A stretch of 64,000 bases of DNA from Lewinella sp038528965. GTDB lineage: Bacteria > Bacteroidota > Bacteroidia > Chitinophagales > Saprospiraceae. The stretch covers positions 1 through 64,000 of the forward strand of contig JBCBEC010000013.1 of the NCBI GenBank assembly GCA_038528965.1, in the 5' to 3' direction. Under the pieces are notes generated by a model. That model had not been told where the DNA came from. It saw nothing but the letters and a program-made list of their open reading frames with translations, and did no database searches. Every line of letters begins with the position of its first letter. The stretch's first letter is position 1. A program made the position numbers and the translations under genes. Positions 18,075-26,665 of this stretch are shown here, piece after piece.

Positions 18075-18797
18075 TTATGCAGTTATAAGAACTACACTCC
18101 CTTTGGGGAAATCTTCTTTAGAGACACCGGCGTTAAGCAAAACATCTCCACTCTCAAAAACTATGGCTTTTACACTAGATACGATTGTGCCACCATCTGG
18201 CCGCAAAATCTTGATGCCTTCACCCGGTGATATGGTCCTTTCTTTATGCTGGTTTCGGAGCGATAGCACTATGCCTTGATACGCTAACTCATAGGCCGCT
18301 TCGACTTCTGCATAGTAACTATTCTTCAGCTCAAATGCCCTAAGTTTATTAATGAGTTCATGCCCTACACCAATCAACATATCATGATGATTTTCGCATA
18401 AAATCCACTCGTGTTTTTTATCAATTATGTAGTATTCGAAGGCGTGCATATTAGCAATCAGCCACTGAATGGATTCTATTTTGGATTCGTATAACCAATA
18501 TTTCCCATTCTCCTCCGATGCAACAAACCAGTAATTTTTGTCTGAAGGGAGTAGATCATCCAACGCCTCGAAGGCATTGCCTTTCTGAAAGTGAATACTG
18601 TAGCTATTTGTATCCTTATATACAGTCCACCACCATATTGAGTCACTGTACTTTCTAGTGGTCAGGAACTTAGTATTGATCTTGGCCAGTACATCTTCAT
18701 ACTGGTGTAAGGAAACGTCCTTGACCAATAAATTGGAGGCTTCAGCTCCCTTTATAGTCGCTGCTATTTTAGCTCGGAGGTCTTTCACTAATATCAT
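18075..18797 (-). CDS. DUF6756-like protein with an extra C-terminal domain
   Basis: 240 residues, cytoplasmic, no signal peptide. Residues ~45-130 resemble DUF6756 (YWFVASEENGKYWLYESKIE followed by HAFEYYIIDKKHEWILCENH). Residues ~165-240 form a small beta-rich domain (ILRPDGGTIVSSVKAIVFES, KGSVVLIT), which looks unrelated and may be an added domain. Function unknown. DUF6756-like proteins are sometimes found singly among accessory genes. The family call is from memory of sequence style and is moderate. Confidence 0.6.
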   Translation of the reverse strand: MILVKDLRAKIAATIKGAEASNLLVKDVSLHQYEDVLAKINTKFLTTRKYSDSIWWWTVYKDTNSYSIHFQKGNAFEALDDLLPSDKNYWFVASEENGKYWLYESKIESIQWLIANMHAFEYYIIDKKHEWILCENHHDMLIGVGHELINKLRAFELKNSYYAEVEAAYELAYQGIVLSLRNQHKERTISPGEGIKILRPDGGTIVSSVKAIVFESGDVLLNAGVSKEDFPKGSVVLITA

Positions 18798-18874
18798 TTT
18801 TCCTGCCGGGTAACTACGGGTAGTTTTGCCGGCCTACAGAAGAAGGTTTGTCAGGTTTATAAAGTGGGATGCAC

Positions 18875-19288
18875 TCATTGTTCTGTAACCTCTTCCGTCA
18901 AGGAGTTTAAATAATCAATGAAGCGATTTATGTCTTCCCTATTTTCCCGTCCCTCTTTCCAATGATTGTAAAACCCACAAACTCTAATGTGTCCGAGAAT
19001 AGAAGGTTTGTATATCGCTTTCAACCTGAAATTCTTTATTCTCTTTGTCAAGATTACAACCTTTATAAGTTTCCTTGATTTTCTTGGCTGGCCGATAACT
19101 AACATGTTCTCGTGCGCGGCCCCTCCAAACTCTGGAAAACAGTAAACTTTGGCGTTTGGCCTGAAGTGTTTAGTTCCTGATTTTACTTCCTTTTCCTCTC
19201 CATAGAAGTGCTTGTCAACTATGTTTCCGACAATGCAAAATTCGCTGTCATTGCCCTCATCATAATCAGGTTCGATGTATTCTTCCAT
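18875..19288 (-). CDS. Hypothetical protein, 137 residues
   Basis: No family recognised. Soluble, basic middle (GQPRKSRKLIKVVILTKRIK) and acidic ends (MEEYIEPDYDEGNDSE). The composition and well-formed strands suggest a real small protein, possibly an accessory or immunity-type gene next to the DUF6756-like gene. The start ATG at 19288 is the only good candidate. Confidence 0.55.
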   Translation of the reverse strand: MEEYIEPDYDEGNDSEFCIVGNIVDKHFYGEEKEVKSGTKHFRPNAKVYCFPEFGGAAHENMLVIGQPRKSRKLIKVVILTKRIKNFRLKAIYKPSILGHIRVCGFYNHWKEGRENREDINRFIDYLNSLTEEVTEQ

Positions 19289-19365
19289 AGGGCCAAATAT
19301 GAGGTTAGAAACAGCTTGGGTTAATTGTACTGAACTTGATGTTTTGCTTTCAAGTATGACTATAA

Positions 19366-20322
19366 CTAAACTATTTGCAAATTTAGTTCCCTATTGAACT
19401 GCCCCAAAATATATTCATAAAAGACTTCCTTATTTACATCAGTAGCAATCTTTAACCGATGTCCATTGGCGTCTAGTAGCGTCTGTCCCGCGTTTGGTGG
19501 TCGGTCACTCACAACCGCTTTTACCTCTTCGAGCGTGAAGTGCTCAGCAAGCGTAATGTAGCAGGTCGCCAGAGTGTCCCACATGAAATAGACGTAGTGG
19601 TAGCTGGGTATGGTGTCGATGGTCATGGCCCAAAACTGTCCGGCTAAATCGGACAATAGGCTTTCTGATTGGTGCGCCAGTCTCGATAAAAATGCTTTGT
19701 TGACGGGTACATTGTTCGTGACATCCAAGGGGATGCAAGTTAGGGGGAGTTCCATTTCGAACAGCTCCTTAGAGTGTTTGGGGTCCCAATAGACGTTCCA
19801 TTCGGCAGTGCCGTCGTGTTGGTAGGTTTGCACATTGCCTTGCGTCCTGAATGCACCGCCCATCCAAACAACCTCTTCGATTTTTGCTCTTATCTGCGGG
19901 GCCCGCTTAACTGCTTTGACCAGGTTGGAACAGGGGCCGGTGATTAGAATGGTCACGGGCTGCTCGGCAGCAGTAAGCCGTTCAATGAGCAAATCAACAG
20001 CTTCGGGTAAAGCATAAGGATCAAGCTCGTACTTGATATTAATGAGCATGGGCAGGGCATTGACCACTTCTGGTCTGGCCCGCCACTCACTGGGGAAGGC
20101 ATTAACTCCGTGGAAGTCACTTCTGCCAATGGGGATAGCTGTTCTTTCAAATAGCTGTAGCACCTTATACGTACTCTCGATTGCCGGTTCAATAAAGCAA
20201 TCCGCTGGCGTAACATTTACCCCAATCAATTCTACCTCCTCCATCGTGAGCACCAGCATTTGCGATAGCAAATCATCAATTGCTCCGTCGTGCTCCATGA
20301 AGACTAATTTCTTACCGTTCAT
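19366..20322 (-). CDS. Nucleoside hydrolase (IunH/MPN-like family)
   Basis: 318 residues. Family marks: an N-terminal calcium/ribose-binding aspartate cluster, here HDGAIDDLLSQ (canonically DTDPGxDD), ILITGPCSNLVKAVKRAP, VVWMGGAF, and EWNVYWDPKHSKELFE. It would hydrolyse the N-glycosidic bond of ribonucleosides in salvage. The first aspartate of the usual DTD motif is replaced (EHDGAIDD), so specificity may differ. It is divergent from an ECF sigma factor. It sits alone on its strand. Confidence 0.85.
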   Translation of the reverse strand: MNGKKLVFMEHDGAIDDLLSQMLVLTMEEVELIGVNVTPADCFIEPAIESTYKVLQLFERTAIPIGRSDFHGVNAFPSEWRARPEVVNALPMLINIKYELDPYALPEAVDLLIERLTAAEQPVTILITGPCSNLVKAVKRAPQIRAKIEEVVWMGGAFRTQGNVQTYQHDGTAEWNVYWDPKHSKELFEMELPLTCIPLDVTNNVPVNKAFLSRLAHQSESLLSDLAGQFWAMTIDTIPSYHYVYFMWDTLATCYITLAEHFTLEEVKAVVSDRPPNAGQTLLDANGHRLKIATDVNKEVFYEYILGQFNRELNLQIV

Positions 20323-20477
20323 TCCATTTTGTTTTTGACTAAGTATTTCTGATGCGCCTTAGGCCAGTTTTTAGCGTGGATCGCAAGGAATCGCTTTCCT
20401 TCTTGCCATAAAATCTGCACCAGGGTGTGACAATTGCCAATATTCTGCTACTAACTAGAGTAAAGCCCTTCCTGGCA

Positions 20478-20975
20478 ATGGAACTCAAAAAACAAAACTT
20501 CCTTAAAATAACCAATCAACACCGAGGGATCATACGGAGCCTCTGTAAGCTGTACTTCGGAAGTGTAGAAGATCAAAAAGATGCTTTTCAGGATGTTATC
20601 CTTCAGCTTTGGAAGTCATTCGATTCGTTTCGGGGGGAATCCAATATTAGCACCTGGATTTATCGGGTAAGCCTCAATACTATTCTGGCCAAAGTCCGGA
20701 AAGAGAGAAAGCAAGTGGTCGTTGAGCCGATTGATAAACAGCACTTCCATCTTTCTACGGCGAATGCTGATGATGATGTAGAACTACTTTTCATCATTAT
20801 TCAATCCCTGAAGGATATTGATAAAGCCATAGTCATTCTACACCTGGAAGGGTATAAGAACAAGGAAATTGCGGAGATGCTAGACCTCTCGCCCACCAAT
20901 GTCAGCACGCGCTTTAACCGAATAAAATCCCAATTGAAAACGAAATACAATCGACAATATCATGCATCTAAATAA
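20478..20975 (+). CDS. ECF RNA polymerase sigma factor
   Basis: 165 residues from the ATG at 20478 (MELKKQNFLKITNQHRGIIR); the frame opens upstream at a GTG (20427) without support. Region 2: DQKDAFQDVILQLWKSFDSF followed by RGESNISTWIYRVSLNTILA. Region 4: VILHLEGYKNKEIAEMLDLS then PTNVSTRFNRIKSQLK. A typical short Bacteroidota ECF sigma. Its last codons overlap a tiny ORF (20962-21141), which in turn overlaps the Lgt gene, so three genes are coupled. Confidence 0.9.
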   Translation: MELKKQNFLKITNQHRGIIRSLCKLYFGSVEDQKDAFQDVILQLWKSFDSFRGESNISTWIYRVSLNTILAKVRKERKQVVVEPIDKQHFHLSTANADDDVELLFIIIQSLKDIDKAIVILHLEGYKNKEIAEMLDLSPTNVSTRFNRIKSQLKTKYNRQYHASK

Positions 20976-21141
20976 TCTCAAGCACGCCTGGCGACAGGTG
21001 AAATTTATGAATGCCTTAGAGCCATTAGCAGCGGATGATGTGCTGTCCATTATTGAGGCTTCGGAGAACGTCAAGTCACAAGTGTTTCTACTGCGCTTTG
21101 CAGTCTGCACATCCATTACCTTTTTATGCCAAGCGGGATGA
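20962..21141 (+). CDS. Small membrane protein coupled to the ECF sigma factor (59 residues)
   Basis: A 59-residue ORF that overlaps the sigma-factor stop by 14 bases. It begins MHLNNLKHAWRQVKFMNALE, continues with an acidic helix (ADDVLSIIEASENVKSQ), and ends in one hydrophobic segment (VFLLRFAVCTSITFLCQAG). The LKxAWxQ start is characteristic of small proteins that follow this sigma type in Bacteroidota, possibly anti-sigma or membrane-tether proteins. Its stop TGA overlaps the ATG of the Lgt gene. It is too short to be found by length-based gene calling but is well supported by the coupling. Confidence 0.65.
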   Translation: MHLNNLKHAWRQVKFMNALEPLAADDVLSIIEASENVKSQVFLLRFAVCTSITFLCQAG

Positions 21142-21989
21142 TGTTGGCAGCGATCAACTGGAATATCGACCCGGAAATTGTATCCCTATTTGGATTCTCA
21201 CTCCGGTATTACAGCCTCTTCTTTGTTGGGGGATTGATGCTGTGTATTTATATTCTACACGGGATCTACCAGCGGGAAAAATTACCGGAAGAGCAGCTGG
21301 AAAAATTATCCGTTTACGCACTGCTTGGGATTGTTATTGGAGCACGACTGGGGCACTGCTTATTTTATGAGCCTGCCTATTATCTGGCTAACCCGCTAGA
21401 AATGATTTTGCCCATTGCTTTCCTGCAGGATGGTAGTATTCAGTTTATTGGCTATCGGGGACTGGCTAGCCACGGAGGAGCATTAGGCTTATTAATTGGG
21501 GTGTATCTCTATTCGCGCAAGACCAATCATTCGCTCTTAACGGTCTTTGATCTAATTGGCATTGTTGCTGCCTTGGCGTGTGGTTTTATCCGGATTGGGA
21601 ATTTCATGAATTCCGAGATTATTGGGCTACCAACGGGAACAGATTGGGGCGTTGTTTTTGCGCGGATCGATGACCTGCCCCGCCATCCCGCTCAGCTCTA
21701 CGAGGCTTTTGCTTACCTCCTGATCTTTTTGGTGATGATTGCCCTCTACAAAGCGAGGAAGCACAGACTAGCGGGTGGATTCTACTTTGGCTTAGTGCTC
21801 GTATTGTGCTCTACCGCTCGATTCTTCATTGAGTTTGTGAAAGAAAATCAGGTTGGCTTTGAGGATCAGCTGGCCTTAAATATGGGGCAATTGTTGAGCC
21901 TGCCCTATGTCCTATTTGGGTTTGGATTAATCTTTTATAGTTTCAAAAAGGGGGAAGACCTTACACGTGACCAGGGCTACAGTCACTAG
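21138..21989 (+). CDS. lgt: Prolipoprotein diacylglyceryl transferase
   Basis: About 283 residues, starting at the ATG at 21138 (or 21141) that overlaps the stop of the preceding small ORF; an earlier ATG at 21126 would overlap it more. Seven or so TM segments. Lgt signatures: FSLRYYSLFFVGG, RGLASHGGALGLLIG, the GFIRIGNFMNSEIIG box (GRxGNFxN type, with the catalytic-region Arg), RHPAQLYEA, and RFFIEFVKENQ. It transfers diacylglycerol from phosphatidylglycerol to the lipobox cysteine at the inner membrane. It may be a second Lgt paralogue; whether another copy exists cannot be seen here. Confidence 0.92.
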   Translation: MMLAAINWNIDPEIVSLFGFSLRYYSLFFVGGLMLCIYILHGIYQREKLPEEQLEKLSVYALLGIVIGARLGHCLFYEPAYYLANPLEMILPIAFLQDGSIQFIGYRGLASHGGALGLLIGVYLYSRKTNHSLLTVFDLIGIVAALACGFIRIGNFMNSEIIGLPTGTDWGVVFARIDDLPRHPAQLYEAFAYLLIFLVMIALYKARKHRLAGGFYFGLVLVLCSTARFFIEFVKENQVGFEDQLALNMGQLLSLPYVLFGFGLIFYSFKKGEDLTRDQGYSH

Positions 21990-22003
21990 TCTTCCCAATA
22001 CGC

Positions 22004-23491
22004 TTATTCTGTCTTAAAGTCAGGGCTTTCTATGTCTTCAAAACATGCTGGCCTTGCTATGACCTTTGGATTGTTGAAAAAGTCATTGGCCGCTTGCATC
22101 CCACAGGGATTGCTCCAATAAGTAGTGGGGGTATGTTTCCAACCTTTGAAGATCAGGTGCTGGCTGTTGGTCAGATTACTCCTCATGGCTTCTGCCCATT
22201 TAGGGGGTGTAACTTCATCGTATTCTCCACTGACGAGCAAGACTGGAATATCACTCTTGACCGCTTGGTTTTCGATAGCTGGTACGCTTTTTACACGCCA
22301 AACATCACAGACTTTCTGTGAGAAAACGAATGGGGATAGGCCGCGTACTTCGGGGTATTTGGTCGTTTCAGCTTGGATAGTAGCTTGCGAATTGAACGGG
22401 TATTCTTCGGCGCACCAAACGGAAAGTCGCATGCCTCTACCTGCGCCATTACCTGGCTCTTGAAACAGGGAGGCCAGTTCTTCTTTAACGGCGGTCAGAT
22501 CTCCGTTCAAGAGCTTATTGATTTCAAAGGGAATGTTGACTACATCAGCTGTATACGCCAGTGAGAAAACATTGATCAAATCAGCGCCCGTCAAATAAAA
22601 GGTCTCCATTTTTCCATCCTTGGGGTTTTCTACTTCTACCTCAAGTGGGGTGTTGGTCTTTTCCGTTAGGTAGTCAAAAAAGCGCGCTTTTAGGTTTGGA
22701 AAAGCACCGTTACATTGCTCATCAGCGGCACAATCATCAAGCAGTTGTTCCACCGTCGTCAGCAAATTTTTGACACTTTCTTCGTCATAACTTACTTCTA
22801 AGGGAAGTGGCGAATCCATGACTACGCTTCTGATCCGATCCGGATAATCTCGCATCAACACCTGAGCAATTTTTGTGCTGTAGGAAATGGTCAGCAAGTT
22901 GTACTGTTCAATGCCCAGGACATTGACCAGATCATTGATATCAGCGGCTATTTCGTTCGTGTTGTAGCCGTTCAAGTCGATGCCTTGATCGGTCAAGCGG
23001 TCTCTACAGGCCTTTGCAGCTTGGGCAAACAGCTCGTCACTTTCTGCTTGGTTGAAACCTGGCAAGTTAGATTGGTGTACGGCTAGTGACCATTCGGGAC
23101 AATCCAAATGTGGTTGAGCATAAGTGGTGCCACGTTGCTCGATCAGAATAAAGTCTCGGTCATCTAGATACTGGTAGTAATTCATATACTGCGCCGAAGA
23201 CATCGTGCTAGCACCAGGGCCTCCCACAGTGTAGATGATCGGGTCCTGTTTTGGAGCTGTACTGCGACTTTTGAAAATGTAGACCGGCAGTTTTATGGTT
23301 CTACTGTTAGCTTTTTGGCGGTTCTCCAGTACTTCCAAGTACCCGAAAGTGTAGACCTGGTCTTCTTTGATCTTGTGGGTTGTTTTGCTAGTAACTTCAA
23401 AAGAAGGGGTGAACTCTGATGAAGTTACTTGCGTAGACTTACAAGCGAACAAAGTCAGGATGATAGTGGCAAGGTATAGATAGATTTTCAT
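22004..23491 (-). CDS. Alpha/beta hydrolase lipoprotein (tripeptidyl-aminopeptidase-like, S33)
   Basis: 495 residues with a lipoprotein signal (MKIYLYLATIILTLFACKST). Catalytic-fold marks: YTVGGPGASTMSS (oxyanion HGGPG type), FILIEQRGTTYAQPHLDCPE, the nucleophile elbow LLTISYSTKIAQV (GxSxG replaced by SYST), DSPLPLEVSYDEE, and a C-terminal TAP-like domain with VLLVSGEYDEVTPPKWA and the His in FKGWKHTPT. An exported peptidase or proline-iminopeptidase-like hydrolase. The usual glycines of the elbow are changed, so activity should be tested. It follows a small secreted protein with a 4-base gap. Confidence 0.85.
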   Translation of the reverse strand: MKIYLYLATIILTLFACKSTQVTSSEFTPSFEVTSKTTHKIKEDQVYTFGYLEVLENRQKANSRTIKLPVYIFKSRSTAPKQDPIIYTVGGPGASTMSSAQYMNYYQYLDDRDFILIEQRGTTYAQPHLDCPEWSLAVHQSNLPGFNQAESDELFAQAAKACRDRLTDQGIDLNGYNTNEIAADINDLVNVLGIEQYNLLTISYSTKIAQVLMRDYPDRIRSVVMDSPLPLEVSYDEESVKNLLTTVEQLLDDCAADEQCNGAFPNLKARFFDYLTEKTNTPLEVEVENPKDGKMETFYLTGADLINVFSLAYTADVVNIPFEINKLLNGDLTAVKEELASLFQEPGNGAGRGMRLSVWCAEEYPFNSQATIQAETTKYPEVRGLSPFVFSQKVCDVWRVKSVPAIENQAVKSDIPVLLVSGEYDEVTPPKWAEAMRSNLTNSQHLIFKGWKHTPTTYWSNPCGMQAANDFFNNPKVIARPACFEDIESPDFKTE

Positions 23492-23495
23492 ACGC

Positions 23496-23891
23496 TTATT
23501 GCTTGATTTTAACGGCGGTCCATACCGCTAAAAAATTTTTATCAACCGCGTGGGTGGTCCCGTGCAGAATACCGTCTTTGTAATAGAAGGTAGTGTTGTA
23601 GGTTCCAGACCGGTCGCCAGAAATGAGAGCGCCGTAGATGATGCCTAACTGGGTGTTGGTTTGGGCATTTCTAATTTTTACGCCTTCGCGGTAAAACTCT
23701 CCGGTAAAAGAATTGCCATCAATTTTGCTAATGGTCATCATGGCAAAATTGTCATCCGTTTGGTCTTGCGGGCTCATGTCTAATTGCCAATGTCCCACTA
23801 ATACTTCTAAGTCCGTTGAGTCTGTAGTTTGGGGAATGTCACTTACGCTAAATGTGAGCAGACAGGTGCATAATACAAGCAGTGATTTCAT
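23496..23891 (-). CDS. Small secreted lipocalin-like protein
   Basis: 131 residues from the ATG at 23891 (MKSLLVLCTCLLTFSVSDIP); the frame extends to 23951 but without a signal peptide. After the signal, VLVGHWQLDMSPQDQTDDNF followed by MTISKIDGNSFTGEFYREG resembles the small lipocalin-like or DUF-type barrels with a GHWxL entry motif. Function unknown. It is co-transcribed with the S33-like hydrolase (4-base gap). Confidence 0.65.
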   Translation of the reverse strand: MKSLLVLCTCLLTFSVSDIPQTTDSTDLEVLVGHWQLDMSPQDQTDDNFAMMTISKIDGNSFTGEFYREGVKIRNAQTNTQLGIIYGALISGDRSGTYNTTFYYKDGILHGTTHAVDKNFLAVWTAVKIKQ

Positions 23892-24009
23892 CGTGAATTT
23901 CTTTTGGTGATGCCACAAATCTAAGTCATCACCGTGCCCTAGACGCTTCAATTCGCAAAATGAAACCTACTTTTTGGAGATCCTTGGGGGCAATTGCAGA
24001 ATTGGTACC

Positions 24010-25140
24010 CTATGAATTTAGCTTGAGGTCGCTAGGAGAGATACCCAAGTGCTTTTTGATAGCTCTGTTAAAGGAAGACTTAGAGTTAAAGCCTGCTTCC
24101 ATGGCTAGACTCAATAAGGTATACTTCGAATTGTCGCCGTCTTTGAGGAGCCTTTGAAACTCTTGTACCCGGTATTCATTCACAAAGTCGTTAAACCGTT
24201 TATTGTAAACTACACTCAAGCTTTTTGAGATCAGATATGGTTTGAGACCTAATTCCTCGGCCAGGCTCTTGACAGAAAGCTCGGGGTTTTTATAGAGTTC
24301 ATCCTCGCTCATTGCATTTTGCAGCTGTTCGGCGATTGCTTCCAATTGCTTTAAATCCTTAGGAGCGATGGTGCTTTTTACCGCTATTTCTGGATCGTTG
24401 CGCCGGGAAAAACCTGCTAGCCCTATCCAATAGGTTAATACCGCCATTCCGATAAAGAAGGGGTAGTAATAAAACCGGTTGAAGTAAAAATACCACTCAT
24501 TGGTGGCAGACTTGAAAGCGGTTAGATCAGCCAGTAAGACGATTAGGACCAAAAGGAAATAGACCAAAAAGGAATTGATGATTCGCCTAATCCACCTTAG
24601 TTTGATGGATGGGATTTCGAATGATTCATGTATGGCGTTTAACACCTTTTTAGACCGATAGGAATAATAGATGATGAGTATGCTGGCGATAATGTAAATG
24701 GTAGGGTTATTCATCCATAAGGCATAAGCATTGTAACCTAACCAGGATAAACTCTCTCTTGTCCCGTCCCAATACAAGTTTTGCAGCCTTACATATACAC
24801 TGATGATGACTTGCAGCACCACGGGAATAAAGTGAATCAGATCCTTTCTTCGTAAGTTTAAATTGGGCTGGGTTTGTGCTTTTGTATAAAAATAAAGAAG
24901 GGCGCCGTGTATCCAACTTAGGTCGATCATTACGTAATACCAACTATCATAGTGACCCAAGCCGAAAAGCCTCATTGTTTGCACCAGAAGGCGATAGGAG
25001 AGCAGGATTAGTATCGTCGCTAATATGCGGTTGGCCGTTTTATTGCGATCAGTAGATTTGAACAAAATGGCGCTAAAGACTATCCCTTGGACTGCACCAA
25101 TGGTCAGAAGGACAACTACCAGGATCGAACTTATTTCCAT
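24010..25140 (-). CDS. AraC family regulator with an N-terminal multi-TM sensor
   Basis: 376 residues. The N-terminal ~235 residues contain seven or so TM helices (LVVVLLTIGAVQGIVFSAIL, ILATILILLSYRLLVQTMRL and so on). The C-terminal AraC-type HTH (residues ~270-372) reads SVKSLAEELGLKPYLISKSL then YTLLSLAMEAGFNSKSSFNR and GISPSDLK. This membrane-bound AraC architecture is common in Bacteroidota and is likely to sense an extracytoplasmic or membrane signal. The target is unknown. It stands alone. Confidence 0.88.
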   Translation of the reverse strand: MEISSILVVVLLTIGAVQGIVFSAILFKSTDRNKTANRILATILILLSYRLLVQTMRLFGLGHYDSWYYVMIDLSWIHGALLYFYTKAQTQPNLNLRRKDLIHFIPVVLQVIISVYVRLQNLYWDGTRESLSWLGYNAYALWMNNPTIYIIASILIIYYSYRSKKVLNAIHESFEIPSIKLRWIRRIINSFLVYFLLVLIVLLADLTAFKSATNEWYFYFNRFYYYPFFIGMAVLTYWIGLAGFSRRNDPEIAVKSTIAPKDLKQLEAIAEQLQNAMSEDELYKNPELSVKSLAEELGLKPYLISKSLSVVYNKRFNDFVNEYRVQEFQRLLKDGDNSKYTLLSLAMEAGFNSKSSFNRAIKKHLGISPSDLKLNS

Positions 25141-25243
25141 AGTTTCTCAGCTTGGGGATACCCTTTTATTGTGAATAGGAAGCGCCTGAGAGGTCGCTCG
25201 CACCTGCTAATTGGACGTTAAGAAATTTCTACTTGATATTTCA

Positions 25244-26374
25244 TTAATCATCCATAAAATAAGTCTCAATTTCTCCGTAGAGTTTCACCAGATCAATTTC
25301 CTTGCTCCCATCTACTATCCAGAGTTTTCCATGATGGTCTTGAGCAATTCGTTTTTCTAACATCTCCCTTTTTAGGTTAAAGGTAAACTGGCTATTTAGC
25401 CGATGTTTGATTTGGGCTTTGCTATACCCTCGTTCTATTAGCCTTTGCTCCTGCGTTTCGGTATCGATATCAATCAAAACCACATTATTATTGCATAAAT
25501 GACTCATCTGCGTTTCCGCTATGAGTGCGGTATCTAACAAGATAAGCCCTCTTTTTCCGTACAGCTGCCGGCGGAGTTGTAACAACAGGGGTTTGTAGAT
25601 TAATTGATTAAAATAATCCAATTTCGCCCGGTCTTGAAAAATGATCTCTCCAAGGCGTCTCCGGTCAATAAAACAGTGCTCACCGGATGTCGATACCCCA
25701 AATTTTTTAGCGATTTCCTTCCTGAGTTCACAATAGATGGGGGCGGTTAACTCTCCTAAGATCTGATGCCCGATCTTATCGATGTCAATAATATGAACGG
25801 GGTGCTCTTTCTCTTCTCCAAGCTTTTTGATATGTGCACTCAAATGCGACTTGCCCGCCCCAATTTCCCCAGTGACGGCGATGATCTTTTGACCTGATAT
25901 TCCGAGTTCCAGTTTTTGCTTGGCAAACAACGGCACAAATTCGTGAATTAACCCTTGTTCCAACTGTAATGCTTTCACGGCACCAGAACTGACATGCATC
26001 AATTCCTGCTTTGCTGGAAAATAGATGGTGTCAATGCCCTGATTTTGACTTTCGCCAATCTGATGCAGCATTAGCTCATAATTCAAGTCCTCACTGTTTC
26101 TTATCCCTCTGATGATGGTGCCGAAATTGTTTTCGTACGCGTAGTCTACCAATAAGCCCCTAAACGCGATAACTTTTACACCAGCTAATCCTTTTAATGA
26201 CTGCTCCGCTATTTCGCGCCTGGTTGCTAAGTCAAAGAAGTACTTCTTGGCGGGATTCACACCGATACCAACCACTAATTCACCGAAGATTTTTAGTGCC
26301 CGTTTAATAATGTCAATATGCCCATGGGTTATGGGGTCTCCTGAAAATCCATAGATGGCCTTACTATTCTTCAT
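25244..26374 (-). CDS. Bifunctional CoaD-CoaE: phosphopantetheine adenylyltransferase fused to dephospho-CoA kinase
   Basis: 376 residues. Residues 1-~160 match CoaD: ITHGHIDII (TxGH nucleotidyltransferase motif, 15-23), VGIGVNPAKKYFF, IIRGIRNSEDLNYELML, and HVSSGAVKAL near the end. Residues ~163-376 match CoaE: Walker A GEIGAGKS (169-176), IIDIDKIGHQIL, FIDRRRLGEIIFQDRAKLDY, LILLDTALIAE, IDIDTETQEQRLIERGYSKA. Together they would carry out the last two steps of CoA synthesis in one chain, as animal COASY does. Bacteria usually have separate genes. The terminal CoaE motif usually reading AD-x-V-I-x-N is changed (IVDGSKEID). It could be the housekeeping enzyme or a paralogue. Confidence 0.88.
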   Translation of the reverse strand: MKNSKAIYGFSGDPITHGHIDIIKRALKIFGELVVGIGVNPAKKYFFDLATRREIAEQSLKGLAGVKVIAFRGLLVDYAYENNFGTIIRGIRNSEDLNYELMLHQIGESQNQGIDTIYFPAKQELMHVSSGAVKALQLEQGLIHEFVPLFAKQKLELGISGQKIIAVTGEIGAGKSHLSAHIKKLGEEKEHPVHIIDIDKIGHQILGELTAPIYCELRKEIAKKFGVSTSGEHCFIDRRRLGEIIFQDRAKLDYFNQLIYKPLLLQLRRQLYGKRGLILLDTALIAETQMSHLCNNNVVLIDIDTETQEQRLIERGYSKAQIKHRLNSQFTFNLKREMLEKRIAQDHHGKLWIVDGSKEIDLVKLYGEIETYFMDD

Positions 26375-26568
26375 TATTCTGTTGCTTGTGACTTTCCAGT
26401 GCGCTCTAAGTTACAGCAAGCCACTCTATCTTTTGATCTCAAGTTTTACTACCTCTATTGGCTCTCGCATCTTCCCCCAGCCTCTTTTACCGTTGAAGCA
26501 AAGGCCAAGTGCTTGTAACTAAAACATCGGTACAGGATACAGCCCGCTAAGGAATCTCTTATCCCTAT

Positions 26569-26601
26569 GTTCAATCCACCCTCCAATTTGTTCAATCCAT
26601 T
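26569..26601 (+). promoter_or_regulatory. GTTCAA direct-repeat regulatory site upstream of the dehalogenase-like gene
   Basis: Two GTTCAATCCA half-sites start at 26569 and 26590, exactly 21 bp apart, as at four other sites in the window. The spacing of two helical turns is that of LytTR-type activator sites. It is 65 bp upstream of the coding start. The promoter box found 46 nt downstream at the other four sites is less clear here (TCATTTG at 26636). Confidence 0.6.
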
Positions 26602-26665
26602 TTGTTTCGCCCCTTGAAGCACTAAAAATCATCGCTCATTTGTATCGGATTACAACCCGATAAAA

